Positions 42,892-52,406 of a DNA stretch of 64,000 nucleotides are shown here, piece after piece. The stretch is taken from assembly GCA_913060975.1 (NCBI GenBank), contig CAJXVC010000006.1, positions 206,303-270,302 on the forward strand. The letters run 5' to 3'. The position numbers and the translations under genes were made by a program. Numbering within the stretch: position 1 is the first letter of the stretch; each line of letters starts with the position of its first letter. The DNA comes from an uncultured Gammaproteobacteria bacterium (GTDB lineage: Bacteria > Pseudomonadota > Gammaproteobacteria > Pseudomonadales > Pseudohongiellaceae). The notes beneath the pieces are model-generated. The model had not been told where the DNA came from. It saw nothing but the letters and a program-made list of their open reading frames with translations, and searched no databases.

Positions 42892-45585
42892 TCAACGTGG
42901 CGGACGGGCATGGGCAGCGCCACGAAAAATGGCATTCATCATGATGACATTCAGGCCGTCGAGATAGGCGCGCACGGTTGGGTCCTGGGTAAAGCCAATC
43001 ACTTCACCTGCACCCATTGATTCCTGAACCACGAACGGCTTGTAGGCCAACTGCCGGCGGTTCTCGTCCCACAGATAACCGCTGGCGAGTAAATCGTCCG
43101 GGCCCTGAAAGCGCACGACGTTGACACCGTCACTTATGCGAATTGGTGTGTAGATGTCAGAGCCGCGAATCAGCACATTCAACTGAGGCGCTACACCAGC
43201 GCTCAGCCAGTGTTCCGGGTGGACATCGGCTTTCACCAGCACACCGGATACGGGGTAGGGATCTTCAGCCAGCCCGACGGTTAAATCTTCATATTCTTCG
43301 ACTTCGGTCAGGTACTGGCCGGCTACAGTGGTTTCCGATTCATCCTCGTCGGGCTGATCGACTTCAAGCACGGCGCGCTCACGTCGAATAGATAGTAAAT
43401 CCACGTCCGGGTCGGCCAGAAAACTGGTGGCATTGCCGAGGCTGATCAACACGCCCCCGTCGGCAACCCAATCTCTGAGATTGTCTATGCCAGACTCCCC
43501 GAGTGCGGCTGCATAGCCTGCACCATTCATCAGCGGCAGAATCAGTACTTGATAACGCCGCAGATCGGCGCTGCGCAATCGGTCAACGCGAATCGGCGTG
43601 ACCGGGTAATCAAACTGCCGCTCGATGACAAACCGGGTATTGCCGGCGCTGTAAGCGGCTGTTGGTTCATCCCAGGCCATGGCGATTTTCGGTGCATTGA
43701 AGCGCACGACATTGGCGCTGCCGAAACTCGGGCCTTGCGTCACCCAGCTGTCATTGACAGCGATGACTTCGGCGCCGGATTCCACAGCGAACTCGCTAAC
43801 CAGTGTGAAGAGGTTGTCCGGATTGTCGACCACGTCGATGATCAAACTGCCGGCCGGGTATTCATTGCCAAGATTGGTGAAGGCTTTGTCATTGCTCTTG
43901 ACCGCCAATCCTGCGCGTAGCGCAGCGGACAGGAAGCGCACCGCAGAAGCTTCACCCCAGGGTACGATGTAGGACACACGTGCTTCACCGCCGGCCACGC
44001 TGCCGGGCTGGACAAGGTCAGTGCCATGGCGAGTGAAGTCACCGGACGGTGGTCGCGAACAGGTGTCAGCTGTGATGTTGAACATCAGGGGCAGGGACCA
44101 TGCAGTGACATCATAGATTTCGTCGGGCAGATTTTCCGAGCGGCGGCGTTCCTGCTCTTCAAGAAAGCCTTCTTCCATGGGGACGTCGACATCCAGCAAT
44201 GTGCGGATAAAACGCTTGGCGGGTTGGTCGGTGCGAATCACATAACTGCCTGCTTCATATGACTCACCACAAGCATTGAAAGAGGCCAGGGCACGCTCGA
44301 CTTCAACACCTTGCCGCCCCAGTAAGCCAGCCAGTTTGTCCGCCGCATCCTGATCGGATTGTGTCGGAATCACATAAGCGCGAATCGCTTCGTCCTCACC
44401 TTCTTCGATCGCCGAGGCCCGGTAGTTGTAGAAATCGGTCAGGAATTTCTCGCGATTCTGCTGCACGGTTTCGGCGGTCGCCAGTGACGTCAGGAAATGA
44501 TTGCGCACCGTATAACGGTAGTGCAGTTCATTGCCGTCGTATTGCCTGAATACCAGACCTCGGGATGAAGCCTGTTCATAGGTCATGGCCACGCTGCCAA
44601 AATAAGAAGGCCAGCTGGCCCCATAGCCAGGATAGAACGCGTCATAGACTTCGCGGGTAAAATAATCCAGACCGAACTGATCAAAGTAACGCGCGTTATT
44701 ACGGCCAAACAGCTGCAAGCTGTCGCGCTGATCTTCGGCCAGATGCGGGTTGAAGGGCACTGCTTCAGGCGCGAAGAAATAGGTGCCATCCGAGCCCATC
44801 TCATGGGCGTCTACATAGGCCACCGGGAAGAATTCCAGCATGGCCGCAGTACGCCCCTGGGTCTCCGGTTGAGTCTGGATAAACCAGTCCCGGTTCATAT
44901 CAAACAGATAGTGGTTAGTGCGACCACCAGGCCAGGGTTCGTCATGCTCAGCCGACAGGCGATCAGAGTCCGGGACCAGACCCATGGCGGTGGTGAACTG
45001 GTGAATAAAACGGTCGCGACCATCAGGATTTTGCATGGGGTCGATGACCACCACCGTATCGTCCATGATATCGGCCACGCGCGCATCGCCTCTGGAGGCC
45101 AATAGATGATAGGCCGTAAGCATGGAGGCATCTGTAGAAGAGATTTCGTTGCCGTGCACGCCATAGGACAACCAGGTTACCGCGGGTTGCGAGGCGATAA
45201 TCTCTGCTGCAGCAGCATCATCAGTCTGGCGCGGATCGGCCAGGCTCTGCATTCCCGACTTGACTGACTCCAGATTGGCGATGTTCTCGGGAGCAGACAC
45301 AACGGCGTAGATCAGTTCTCTGCCTTGCCAGCTACGGGCATATTCGGTGATCGTCATGCGTTCCGGTGCGGCGGCCTGTAACGCCTGAAAATAGCGAATT
45401 GCATCCCGGTGCCAGGTAATCTGTTCCCCGGGTGCGTAGCCAAGCACATCCTCGATAGTGGGAATGGCCGGATCATAATCGGGATCAGGCCAGTATTCGA
45501 AGTTATCCTGCGCAGTGGCATTGAGCGCGAGCAGGGGCAGTGCGCACATTAATAAATAGACGGAGAGATAATTTGTAATTCGCAT
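42892..45585 (-). CDS. Exported M14-family zinc carboxypeptidase
   Basis: An exported zinc metallopeptidase of about 897 residues. Signal peptide YLLMCALPLLALNATAQ after the ATG chosen at 45585. The M14 zinc motif HxxE is in VTWLSYGVHGNEISSTDASM; the third ligand His and an Asp follow in the region around PVAYVDAHEMGSDGTYFF, and a QNPDGRDRF segment is the substrate-binding loop. A long C-terminal part after about residue 400 is of unknown fold, with a glutamine-amidotransferase-like ThuA flavour (LRSADLRRYQVLILPLMNG). Role: release of C-terminal residues from peptides outside the cytoplasm. Confidence 0.88.
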   Translation of the reverse strand: MRITNYLSVYLLMCALPLLALNATAQDNFEYWPDPDYDPAIPTIEDVLGYAPGEQITWHRDAIRYFQALQAAAPERMTITEYARSWQGRELIYAVVSAPENIANLESVKSGMQSLADPRQTDDAAAAEIIASQPAVTWLSYGVHGNEISSTDASMLTAYHLLASRGDARVADIMDDTVVVIDPMQNPDGRDRFIHQFTTAMGLVPDSDRLSAEHDEPWPGGRTNHYLFDMNRDWFIQTQPETQGRTAAMLEFFPVAYVDAHEMGSDGTYFFAPEAVPFNPHLAEDQRDSLQLFGRNNARYFDQFGLDYFTREVYDAFYPGYGASWPSYFGSVAMTYEQASSRGLVFRQYDGNELHYRYTVRNHFLTSLATAETVQQNREKFLTDFYNYRASAIEEGEDEAIRAYVIPTQSDQDAADKLAGLLGRQGVEVERALASFNACGESYEAGSYVIRTDQPAKRFIRTLLDVDVPMEEGFLEEQERRRSENLPDEIYDVTAWSLPLMFNITADTCSRPPSGDFTRHGTDLVQPGSVAGGEARVSYIVPWGEASAVRFLSAALRAGLAVKSNDKAFTNLGNEYPAGSLIIDVVDNPDNLFTLVSEFAVESGAEVIAVNDSWVTQGPSFGSANVVRFNAPKIAMAWDEPTAAYSAGNTRFVIERQFDYPVTPIRVDRLRSADLRRYQVLILPLMNGAGYAAALGESGIDNLRDWVADGGVLISLGNATSFLADPDVDLLSIRRERAVLEVDQPDEDESETTVAGQYLTEVEEYEDLTVGLAEDPYPVSGVLVKADVHPEHWLSAGVAPQLNVLIRGSDIYTPIRISDGVNVVRFQGPDDLLASGYLWDENRRQLAYKPFVVQESMGAGEVIGFTQDPTVRAYLDGLNVIMMNAIFRGAAHARPPR

Positions 45586-45723
45586 AGTAGAGGTTCCGTT
45601 AAGCCGGATTTTAGCTGGATATCGCAATGCTTTTGATGCTATCTGTTTTTAAGTTGTGCATCTACAGCCAACGCCCAGATAGCAGCTTCAACTAAAACAA
45701 TTGCAAGAAGCGGGTGGTTCTTT

Positions 45724-46218
45724 TTACTGAGTATTTTCCTGACGATTGCCAGTAGCCATGCGCTTCGTGCCTTCAAAGTCATCAAATAGTGCCAAATGGG
45801 CTTTTTGTGAAAACACATCATCGCGGTTTTCATAGTCTTTTATCCAGTCGATCAGCATGTCCAGATTCGCATCCTGGGCTTCCTTGGATGGATATTTGTG
45901 TGGCTCCCATGGCCGGTTTCTGGCATTGGCTATGCACTGCTCGATGGGGATATTCAGAAAGATGACTTCATTGGCAGCTGGTGAAGCAAGCGCCAGTAGA
46001 TCCGCGTAGCACCCTTCAATGACCCAGGCATCATTGGCTTGTATAAAGTCGTCGATGGCGCTGCGGGATTGCTCCAACGGTGCTCTTTGCGGCGGACTAC
46101 TGTCCAGCCAGGCCAATGTATCCAGATCCAGATGTGCCAGGTTTTCGGTTTTCTTCAGTTGTAACGCCAGTGTCGACTTGCCTGAACCGGAATTGCCGAA
46201 TAGTAAAACCTTGCGCAT
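45724..46218 (-). CDS. P-loop kinase-like ATPase (topology modulation/adenylate kinase-like)
   Basis: A 164-residue cytosolic protein. Walker A is FGNSGSGKSTLALQL, the lid-side region WVIEGCYADLL and the FLNIPIEQCIANARNRPWEP segment resemble small nucleotide or shikimate kinase-like P-loop proteins. Substrate unknown. It starts 31 bp after the stop of rlmKL on the same strand. Confidence 0.8.
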   Translation of the reverse strand: MRKVLLFGNSGSGKSTLALQLKKTENLAHLDLDTLAWLDSSPPQRAPLEQSRSAIDDFIQANDAWVIEGCYADLLALASPAANEVIFLNIPIEQCIANARNRPWEPHKYPSKEAQDANLDMLIDWIKDYENRDDVFSQKAHLALFDDFEGTKRMATGNRQENTQ

Positions 46219-46249
46219 CAGTCTTCTCCTCGTGCGTTATGCCTGCCAA

Positions 46250-48418
46250 CTACTTGTTGTGCTGAATCTCGAAACAATAGTGAATATTGGCCCGGCGCTG
46301 AAAATCTTCGGGAATGGTTTTGGCGCTGATGTCTGTCAGCTTGAAGCGCTTGGCGATTTGTTCATCGAGCTTGAATGAGCGCAGGTTCGTTGAGAAGTAC
46401 AGCGTGCCGTCTTTTGCGAGTAGCTTCATGCTGCGTTCAATGAGCTGGTCATGATCGCGTTGAATATCCAGCAAATCGTCCATCTTCTTGGAATTGGAGA
46501 AGGTGGGTGGGTCTAGAAAGATCAGGTCGTAGGTTTCAGTATGATTCTGGTTCAGCCACTGCAGGCAATCTTCGCGCAGCAAGCGATGCTGACTCTCGTC
46601 GAGTTTGTTGATTTGCAGGTTGCGCTTGGCCCAATTCAGATAGGTGTTGGATAAATCAATGCTGAGTGACGCGCTGGCGCCACCCATGGCGGCATGGATG
46701 GTCGCGGCGCCAGTGTAGGCGAACAGATTTAAAAAGGATTTGCCCCTCGCTTGTTGTTCAATACGCTGGCGAATAGGACGGTGGTCGAGAAACAGGCCGG
46801 TATCCACATAGTCGGTAAAGTTGACTCTGAGTTTACAGGAACCTTCAGTGACGATATGAAAGCGCGCCTCATCGCCCAACTTCTCGTACTGGCTGTCACC
46901 GCGCTGACGGGCACGTGATTTATAGAACAGTCGCGAGTCGCCAACGCCAAAGACTTGTTCGGTTACTGTGCGCAACTCCCGCGTGCGGCGCTTGACGACA
47001 TCGGGGTCGATTTTCTTCGGCGCTTCGTATTCCTGAATACAAATCCATTGTTCACCGGGCTTGGTACGGTCGGCATAGACATCGATAGCAGCGGCGTAGT
47101 CTGGCAAGTCCGCATCGTAGACTCGGTAGCAATCAATCGCCTCACGTTTGGCCCAGCGCCGGCGTTGTTTCAGATTTTTCTGCAGCCGATTACGGAAATC
47201 TTCTGACTGCGGCGAGAGCGCGTCGCTTGCTATGCGTTTTGGCAGCCTTGAGTCGTCAAAATAGTTGCTCTCGTCAATGGCGAAATGCAGCAGCTTGCAC
47301 ACAATGGCGCCGTTATAGAGTGTGTGTTGCTTGTGCGATCGAATGCCTATCGATTTACCGAGTTGCGCATCTTCGGTAAACACGGCTGCCTTCCAACCAG
47401 TAAAATGGGTGCGGAATACCTGACCCAGGGCTGTGTAGAGGCGGGGCAAATCACCAGTCTGCAGAAGTCGCTTGCCATAAGGCGGGTTGGTGACCACGAG
47501 GCCAGACTCCGGAAAGTCATGCCGGAAGTCGAATACATCCTGATGCACGAAGTTAATACCATCGATACCCAGACGTTCGGCATTCTCCCGCGCGCGATCC
47601 AGAACTCGCCGGTCGTAGTCAAAGCCGAGCAGGGTAGGCATGTGTTTACTACCGGCAGTTTCTCGCTCGCATGCTTCACTGATCAGTCGCTGCCATAGAG
47701 CATCGTCATGTTGTTGCCACTTGGTCAAGCCAAAGTGAGTGCGGCGCAACCCGGGGGCAACATCGCCGGCCATCATCGCCGCTTCAAGAACGAGCGTGCC
47801 TGAACCACAAAGGGGATCGACCAGCGCGCCACCCTGGCTGGCAATTTCGGGCCAGCCAGCGCGCAGCAGAATCGCCGCGGCCAGATTTTCTTTCAGAGGC
47901 GCATCGCCCGTGCCCAAGCGGTAACCGCGCTGATGCAGGCTGGTGCCTGACAGATCGATATAAAGCCTGACAACGTCGCGGTGAATATAGGCATTAATGC
48001 GCAGGTCGGGGCGCTCGGTATCGACGCTTGGGCGATGACCGACGTCGGCGTTGAATTGATCGACTATGGCATCCTTGATGCGCAGGGCGGCGTAGTGACT
48101 GTGGGTGATCTTCGAGCTGGAGACATTGGCATCGATTGCCAATGAGCCATCTGAGCGCATATGCGCCGACCAGTCGATGTTCTGGCAGCCCGCGTAGAGC
48201 GAATCAGGATCTTCAGCACTGAACTCAGCCAGCGGCAACAGGATACGATTGGCGATCCGCGACCACAAACAGGCCCGATAAGCGGTCTCCAGCGTGCCGT
48301 CGAACTCAACCCCGGCGCGGTTCTCGGTCACCGACGTAGCGCCCAACTCGGTTAACTCGAGAGCCAGCAGGTCGGTTACACCCTTGGGGGCGGTTGCAAA
48401 AAAGTGATGGGTTTCCAT
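46250..48418 (-). CDS. rlmKL: Bifunctional 23S rRNA (guanine) methyltransferase RlmKL
   Basis: A 722-residue fusion of two methyltransferases modifying 23S rRNA (m2G2445 by RlmL, m7G2069 by RlmK). The N-terminal THUMP region leads to the RlmL catalytic motif VVTNPPYGKRL and DPLCGSGTLVLEAA. The C-terminal RlmK part has SFLNLFAYTGAATIHAAMGGA and DLIFLDPPTFSNSK. E. coli RlmKL has 702 residues. It is the last ordinary chromosomal gene before the region of cassette-like genes. Confidence 0.96.
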   Translation of the reverse strand: METHHFFATAPKGVTDLLALELTELGATSVTENRAGVEFDGTLETAYRACLWSRIANRILLPLAEFSAEDPDSLYAGCQNIDWSAHMRSDGSLAIDANVSSSKITHSHYAALRIKDAIVDQFNADVGHRPSVDTERPDLRINAYIHRDVVRLYIDLSGTSLHQRGYRLGTGDAPLKENLAAAILLRAGWPEIASQGGALVDPLCGSGTLVLEAAMMAGDVAPGLRRTHFGLTKWQQHDDALWQRLISEACERETAGSKHMPTLLGFDYDRRVLDRARENAERLGIDGINFVHQDVFDFRHDFPESGLVVTNPPYGKRLLQTGDLPRLYTALGQVFRTHFTGWKAAVFTEDAQLGKSIGIRSHKQHTLYNGAIVCKLLHFAIDESNYFDDSRLPKRIASDALSPQSEDFRNRLQKNLKQRRRWAKREAIDCYRVYDADLPDYAAAIDVYADRTKPGEQWICIQEYEAPKKIDPDVVKRRTRELRTVTEQVFGVGDSRLFYKSRARQRGDSQYEKLGDEARFHIVTEGSCKLRVNFTDYVDTGLFLDHRPIRQRIEQQARGKSFLNLFAYTGAATIHAAMGGASASLSIDLSNTYLNWAKRNLQINKLDESQHRLLREDCLQWLNQNHTETYDLIFLDPPTFSNSKKMDDLLDIQRDHDQLIERSMKLLAKDGTLYFSTNLRSFKLDEQIAKRFKLTDISAKTIPEDFQRRANIHYCFEIQHNK

Positions 48419-48606
48419 GGGGTGCGAAGTCTAGCACAGGGCGACCAGTTGGGTTGCAAAAGCGATGGGAGCAATCACGGTACAAAGCTCCATTCATAAA
48501 CCGACTGCCAGCGGCGCCCCTGGAGTCTTTCCGGTGACATACCGGTCGCACTTAGGTTCAGGCCCACTGAATGGAGCAGAAGCAGCAGGGTGGTGCTATC
48601 TAGAAG

Positions 48607-48795
48607 CTATGACTGCGGCACTGCTATGGAGTTCTGCCCAAGCCGGTAGGCCTTGTGTGCAGTGAACAGGCCCAATACAGCTGGTGGCAGAAAGCCTGTT
48701 ACCCAGACCGGGCCGCCAATGTTGGCGACAAGCACACCCAAGCTGAGTGAAATAGCCGATGCGATACAAAAGTAGAGAATTTGCAGTTTGAGCAT
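48607..48795 (-). CDS. Small membrane protein, unknown
   Basis: A 62-residue protein with two hydrophobic segments, LQILYFCIASAISLSLGVLVANIG and VTGFLPPAVLGLFTAHKAY. A GGAG ribosome-binding site lies seven bases before the ATG, which supports it against the overlapping frame. Its gene follows the VOC gene by 45 bp on the same strand. The 180 bp between it and rlmKL show no gene or attC. Function unknown. Confidence 0.5.
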   Translation of the reverse strand: MLKLQILYFCIASAISLSLGVLVANIGGPVWVTGFLPPAVLGLFTAHKAYRLGQNSIAVPQS

Positions 48796-48840
48796 GATTG
48801 AGTCTCCATTGTGCTGTTCTTGTTGAGTAGCTGTTCAGTC

Positions 48841-49212
48841 TTAGACATGCTGATCGAAAAGAATGTGATTGCCGTCTGGATCTTCAACGGTGAAGCTGGA
48901 AGGGCCGCTCTCTCCAGTGATCGAGTTGTTAGCGATTTTTATGCCTTTGGATTCTAATTGCTCATGTAAGTCACGGACATCATCGAATGTATCGACATTC
49001 TCGGCATTCTGATTCCAGCCAGGATTAAAGGTCAGAATATTATTCTCGAACATCCCTTGAAACAGCCCGATGTTGGTGTCGCCATTTTTCATGATCAGAT
49101 ACCCATGAGCCTCTTCGCCGGCGAACACGGTAAAGCCCAGTTTTTCGTAGAACTCTTTCGACGCATTTAGATTCTTAACAGCCAAACTGATTGAAAAACA
49201 GCCAAGTTTCAT
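48841..49212 (-). CDS. VOC (glyoxalase/bleomycin-resistance) superfamily protein
   Basis: About 123 residues of VOC fold: FSISLAVKNLNASKEFYEKLGFTVFAGEE, then GYLIMKNGDTNIGLFQGMFENN, and a second beta-alpha-beta module with DVRDLHEQLESKGIKIAN through FTVEDPDGNHILFDQHV. I start it at the ATG at 49212 (AAGGAG upstream). Such proteins isomerise, cleave or sequester small compounds. VOC genes are frequent cargo of integron cassettes, but no clear attC flanks this one. Confidence 0.85.
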   Translation of the reverse strand: MKLGCFSISLAVKNLNASKEFYEKLGFTVFAGEEAHGYLIMKNGDTNIGLFQGMFENNILTFNPGWNQNAENVDTFDDVRDLHEQLESKGIKIANNSITGESGPSSFTVEDPDGNHILFDQHV

Positions 49213-49347
49213 GGTTTTCTCCTTGTTACTCATCGTTAATTCCCGGCACGACTGGTGAGTTTGATCTGACGGTGGTCGGACGTAAATCGGACATCGTTCT
49301 AACATTGTTCTTACATTAATCGTGAGCGCTGAGCTGACAGTCGCCTT

Positions 49348-49851
49348 CTAACTACCTTTCTTCATGATATTGCGAATTCGAGCTTTCACCGAAGGTGCCT
49401 CTTCACGCATTGCCATTGTAAAAAAGCGTTCAGATTCTTCCTTATACTCGGCATGCTGACTGCTTAACTCATAAAAGCCGTTGTACGACCACGCCCTGAT
49501 AAACTTGTTCTGGTCGGTTATGGTGGTTCTTAAAAATCGATAGACGCTGTCTCGGTCAGCCTCGGCGATTGTCATAGAGGGTATGCTTTGCAGGACGTGC
49601 AGTTTGGCCTCCCAGTGCTCAAGCTTGTTGAGTAAGCCATAGATACGCGCAACCTGGGACTGCTTCAGTGTATTTCCTGTTTCAACCCATGCCTTGAGCA
49701 ACCATGTGGCGCCTTTTTGACAGTCTGGCTTTGTAGTCAGTTCGACGATCCGATCAGTGAAATCATCCCTCGTATGATATTCGTCATAGATCGCACGAAT
49801 ATCGGCCGCTGATTTTCCATCCCATGCGGATAACTTTTGTTCGATGCTCAT
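49348..49851 (-). CDS. HEAT-repeat-like protein, unknown
   Basis: A 167-residue soluble protein predicted all-helical, with repeated pairs such as PDCQKGATWLLKAWVETG and KFIRAWSYNGFYELSSQH that look like HEAT-type repeats; the C-terminus ends in KARIRNIMKKG. No catalytic motif. Function unknown. It is 135 bp upstream of the VOC gene and 79 bp downstream of the DUF3703 gene, same strand. Confidence 0.65.
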   Translation of the reverse strand: MSIEQKLSAWDGKSAADIRAIYDEYHTRDDFTDRIVELTTKPDCQKGATWLLKAWVETGNTLKQSQVARIYGLLNKLEHWEAKLHVLQSIPSMTIAEADRDSVYRFLRTTITDQNKFIRAWSYNGFYELSSQHAEYKEESERFFTMAMREEAPSVKARIRNIMKKGS

Positions 49852-49930
49852 AAGTCTGGTAATTGCTGTGCCCGAGGTTGCTGGTAATGCTTTCTATGGA
49901 GCTCGTCTCAGGTCGTCCAGCTCAACATAG

Positions 49931-50299
49931 TCAGACACCGGATTTTGCCTTGGCAATCAATGCAGCCAACTCTGGGGCAATAGGCATTTTTCTAAAGGGG
50001 CTTACATTGGCGCCACCAGTGTTGCCTTGCGGAACCAACCCGAACATCGTTTTCGTCGCCGCGCCAACAATGCGGATTGCCTGGCCGGATGCTTCTGCGG
50101 CAGATCCATTTCGAATAGCCCACGCCAACATCAAACCATGGACTTTGACATGCCAATACGTTGATTCTTGCCCAAGCACATGGGCTCGTTCCAGATAAGT
50201 GAACTCTTGGTCGACCTCACCGGCTGCTCGTGCCAACTTGGCATTCGCCAACTCTACATCGATATGGGGAGCAATTTGTTTTGTAAAAGAGCGTTGCAT
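49931..50299 (-). CDS. DUF3703 family protein
   Basis: A 122-residue protein of the DUF3703 family, recognised by ELANAKLARAAGEVDQEFTYLERAHVLGQ, the repeated-His segment TYWHVKVHGLML, and the C-terminal PQGNTGGANVSPFRKMPI. Function unknown; members sit near metal-resistance genes in some bacteria. No attC was certain next to it. Confidence 0.83.
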   Translation of the reverse strand: MQRSFTKQIAPHIDVELANAKLARAAGEVDQEFTYLERAHVLGQESTYWHVKVHGLMLAWAIRNGSAAEASGQAIRIVGAATKTMFGLVPQGNTGGANVSPFRKMPIAPELAALIAKAKSGV

Positions 50300-50444
50300 G
50301 CAGAGAACCTCGAAAGTGATTCATTGCCCTGCGCTAACAAGCCAGGATTGATTTGGTATGGCAAGCTGCTGTTGTAAATGTACATTACTGTTGTTGGTGC
50401 TTGCGGCGGCTAGAGTCAGCGGCCAGGGTGCTTCTAGCAAGCGC

Positions 50445-50488
50445 CAAACAACTCTCAAGCAAACAACTCTCAAGCAAACAACTCTCAA
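50445..50488. repeat. 15-bp minisatellite, almost three copies
   Basis: CAAACAACTCTCAAG occurs at 50445-50459 and 50460-50474, and its first 14 bases again at 50475-50488. It lies in the 249-bp gap between the DUF3703 and YdeI-like genes. No coding frame through it is supported. Confidence 0.9.
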
Positions 50489-50548
50489 TGGATAACCATT
50501 CAATCGAAAACCACTCAAACTAAAAAATGCTAACACTCAATTATTGGA

Positions 50549-50854
50549 TTACTTTCTTGGCTTCTTGTCGATGAGAACATCTTGCTGCCATTTACTTGGC
50601 TTCTTGTCGGTACGATGGATGCAACCAACCCAGCAGCAGGGCCTTTTCTTGCCTTCAAGAAGTTCCTCAACGGCCCGGCCAATGCGTTTCACTCGGGTTT
50701 TTTCTTGTTTTGCATCTTCAATCCAGCAAATGAATTCATTGCGAGCAATGGGCGTTAAATCTTCCCAAAGATCCGGGACTTGCTCTGATTTGTTCAGGGC
50801 GTCGGCCAGGTCTTCAGGCATTTCATGTACAAGGCCACCAGATAAATTGGGCAT
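50549..50854 (-). CDS. YdeI/OmpD-associated-like protein
   Basis: A 101-residue protein of the YdeI/OmpD-associated group (DUF1905/'bacteriocin-protection, YdeI'): LVHEMPEDLADALNKSE, LWEDLTPIARNEFICWIEDAKQEKTRVKRIGRAVEELLEGKKRPCCW. Cytosolic, function unclear. It is on the same strand as its neighbours; a decayed attC may lie 180 bp downstream, beyond the minisatellite. Confidence 0.75.
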   Translation of the reverse strand: MPNLSGGLVHEMPEDLADALNKSEQVPDLWEDLTPIARNEFICWIEDAKQEKTRVKRIGRAVEELLEGKKRPCCWVGCIHRTDKKPSKWQQDVLIDKKPRK

Positions 50855-50997
50855 AATAAATATCCCTTTAAAACTTGTTCAGTTCGACTACGTTCTGCTT
50901 TGTTAGTGGACAATTTGCAGTAGATACTGCCACGGCTACCCCAATATTATCCAGAGGCCTCTAGTCGATATCCAGGTTGGGCTGACGATCCATACCC

Positions 50998-51234
50998 TCA
51001 ATCTAACCCACTTATGCCGCCAATCGATATTGGCATGCGGCGAGTTAGCTGTTTCGGTTCTATTTCAAGTACCTCACACACAGCATTGAGCGCCTTGCGC
51101 CTGATATAGCCGGTCTTGATAGCGCGTTGCAATATATTAACAGGTACGCCAGATAGAGAGGCCAGCTCTTCCAGCTCGATTTTACGGGCTCTGCATTGCG
51201 CCTCGAATCTGTCTTTGTTGATCCTGTCGATCAC
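50998..51234 (-). CDS. Small HTH DNA-binding protein
   Basis: A 78-residue protein with an XRE-like helix-turn-helix (CRARKIELEELASLSGVPVNILQRAIKTGYIRRKALNAVCEVLEI). It may be a stand-alone regulator or the antitoxin of a lost toxin; none is adjacent. It lies between the YdeI-like gene and a decayed attC. Confidence 0.65.
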   Translation of the reverse strand: MIDRINKDRFEAQCRARKIELEELASLSGVPVNILQRAIKTGYIRRKALNAVCEVLEIEPKQLTRRMPISIGGISGLD

Positions 51235-51275
51235 TGTGTTCCAGTCTCCTGGTAAAATGTTATACGAGGTGCAGG

Positions 51276-51323
51276 GGGTAACGCCCTTGAAACCCGCAGG
51301 CTTGATTGAACTGCCTTCTAGGT
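51276..51323 (-). repeat. Degenerate attC site, central part deleted
   Basis: Read on the minus strand, R'' is CCTAGAA instead of CxxxAAC, then CAGTTCAATCAAG aligns with the L'' part of the attC at 63902-63963, and AAGGGCGTTACC is a good R'. The central hairpin has shrunk. It overlaps the stop codon of the DUF2059-like gene, the usual attC position. Confidence 0.55.
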
Positions 51324-51668
51324 ATCATCGCCACCGCTCTTCTTTGATTTTGGCACGATTACGCTTTTAGCCGTCGAGTCACTTATTGATGAGGCGTGTA
51401 TGCTGCTCATTTCCTTTCTGATTCGTCCCTGGGCGGCCAGAATCGATTTACCCATATCGCTCGCATAGAAATCAAGTAACGCATCCAGTTGCTCGCTCGT
51501 CATGTGTTTTACCCTAAGCTCGATGTGCAGCTCCGCCATTGCGGCTTCGTGCCTGCCCCGAGGGCTGCCCGGCTCCACAGGTGTTTCCGCTCCTCGAATA
51601 TATCCTCGGCCACCTTCAGTTAGCTCAGCGAGTCGTCGGGCTTTTTCGAATAGATCATCGTTGTTCAT
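51318..51668 (-). CDS. DUF2059-like small protein
   Basis: About 116 residues. The middle segment MTSEQLDALLDFYASDMGKSILAAQGRIRKEM is typical of DUF2059. The N-terminus is charged and has no signal peptide, unlike most members. The ATG at 51668 has GGAG upstream; the frame extends to a TTG at 51680. The stop lies in a degenerate attC. Confidence 0.6.
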   Translation of the reverse strand: MNNDDLFEKARRLAELTEGGRGYIRGAETPVEPGSPRGRHEAAMAELHIELRVKHMTSEQLDALLDFYASDMGKSILAAQGRIRKEMSSIHASSISDSTAKSVIVPKSKKSGGDDT

Positions 51669-51792
51669 GATTGGCTCCAAGACACATTATGATTGAGTTG
51701 AGGGTTACTAGCTGGAGCAGAGTGGGGCGTGAAAGAAACGCCATACTTCAGTGGTTTGATTGCAAATACAGAGGGCTGGGAGAGGTTTTTCG

Positions 51793-52344
51793 TCATATTC
51801 TTGTGACTCTGGGTTTAATAGTAAAACCCAGGATGCCGCCAAAGAGGTTGTTGTATACTGCCTCGATCTCTTCTTTATTGATGCTACCGCCAAATATCAT
51901 CATCTCAAGTTTCTCTCCGGGTTCTTTCACCAAATACCCCGAGGAAGTGAAGCCGCATTTTTCATAGAATGACTTGCGCTTTATCCTCTGCTGATAGTTG
52001 TTTGCCCGCTGATCCAGTTCCTCAATGTTAGCGACAATCCTTTTTCCGGCATGGGCGTCCTTGATTAAATTCATTACCATGTTCCCATAACCAGCAGAGC
52101 GGCAGGCTTCTGATATAGCAAGAAAGTGCATGAATACAATGTTGTGATGCTCGGTGATGTAGACAAGGCCGACCCAGGTATCGCGGGAATAAACTACATT
52201 GAACCCAGCCTTTCCGTTTCTTAGCTTATAGCGCAGTACCCATGTGGGTATACGCCGAGCTCCGGGAAATGCACTCTTATAGAGGTCAATAACCCTGGAA
52301 TAGTTCGCATCATGTGTTGTAAGGGGGCGAAGGGTAATGCTCAT
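51793..52344 (-). CDS. GNAT-family N-acetyltransferase
   Basis: A 183-residue acetyltransferase of the GNAT fold: VVYSRDTWVGLVYITEHHNIVFMHFLAISEACRSAGYGNMVMNLI with the acetyl-CoA site (R-S-A-G-Y-G), then KSFYEKCGFTSSGYLVK at the C-terminal part. The last 40 residues are an extra segment. It is the cassette gene next to the attC at 52358-52406, but no attC was found on its left (51681-51792). Substrate unknown. Confidence 0.82.
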   Translation of the reverse strand: MSITLRPLTTHDANYSRVIDLYKSAFPGARRIPTWVLRYKLRNGKAGFNVVYSRDTWVGLVYITEHHNIVFMHFLAISEACRSAGYGNMVMNLIKDAHAGKRIVANIEELDQRANNYQQRIKRKSFYEKCGFTSSGYLVKEPGEKLEMMIFGGSINKEEIEAVYNNLFGGILGFTIKPRVTRI

Positions 52345-52357
52345 CTGTGGCTCTCAT

Positions 52358-52406
52358 AGCGAACTTTTAAATAGCTCGGCCTAAGCCGAGTCAGGCGCTG
52401 TTAGGC
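52358..52406 (-). repeat. attC site, short
   Basis: Minus strand: R'' GCCTAAC, central stem CTCGGC/GCCGAG, R' GTTCGCT. At 49 bases it is shorter than the others of this array, with the L box region reduced. It follows the AraC/GyrI gene stop codon by eight bases. Confidence 0.75.

Noticed and set aside
48699..48887. Overlapping 62-codon frame near the small membrane gene
   Set aside because: It overlaps the VOC gene end and the small gene with a good ribosome-binding site.
49306..49352. Possible attC between the HEAT-like and VOC genes (GTTAGAA and TTAGAAGGCG)
   Set aside because: No AAC at the R'' side and no central hairpin; too weak.
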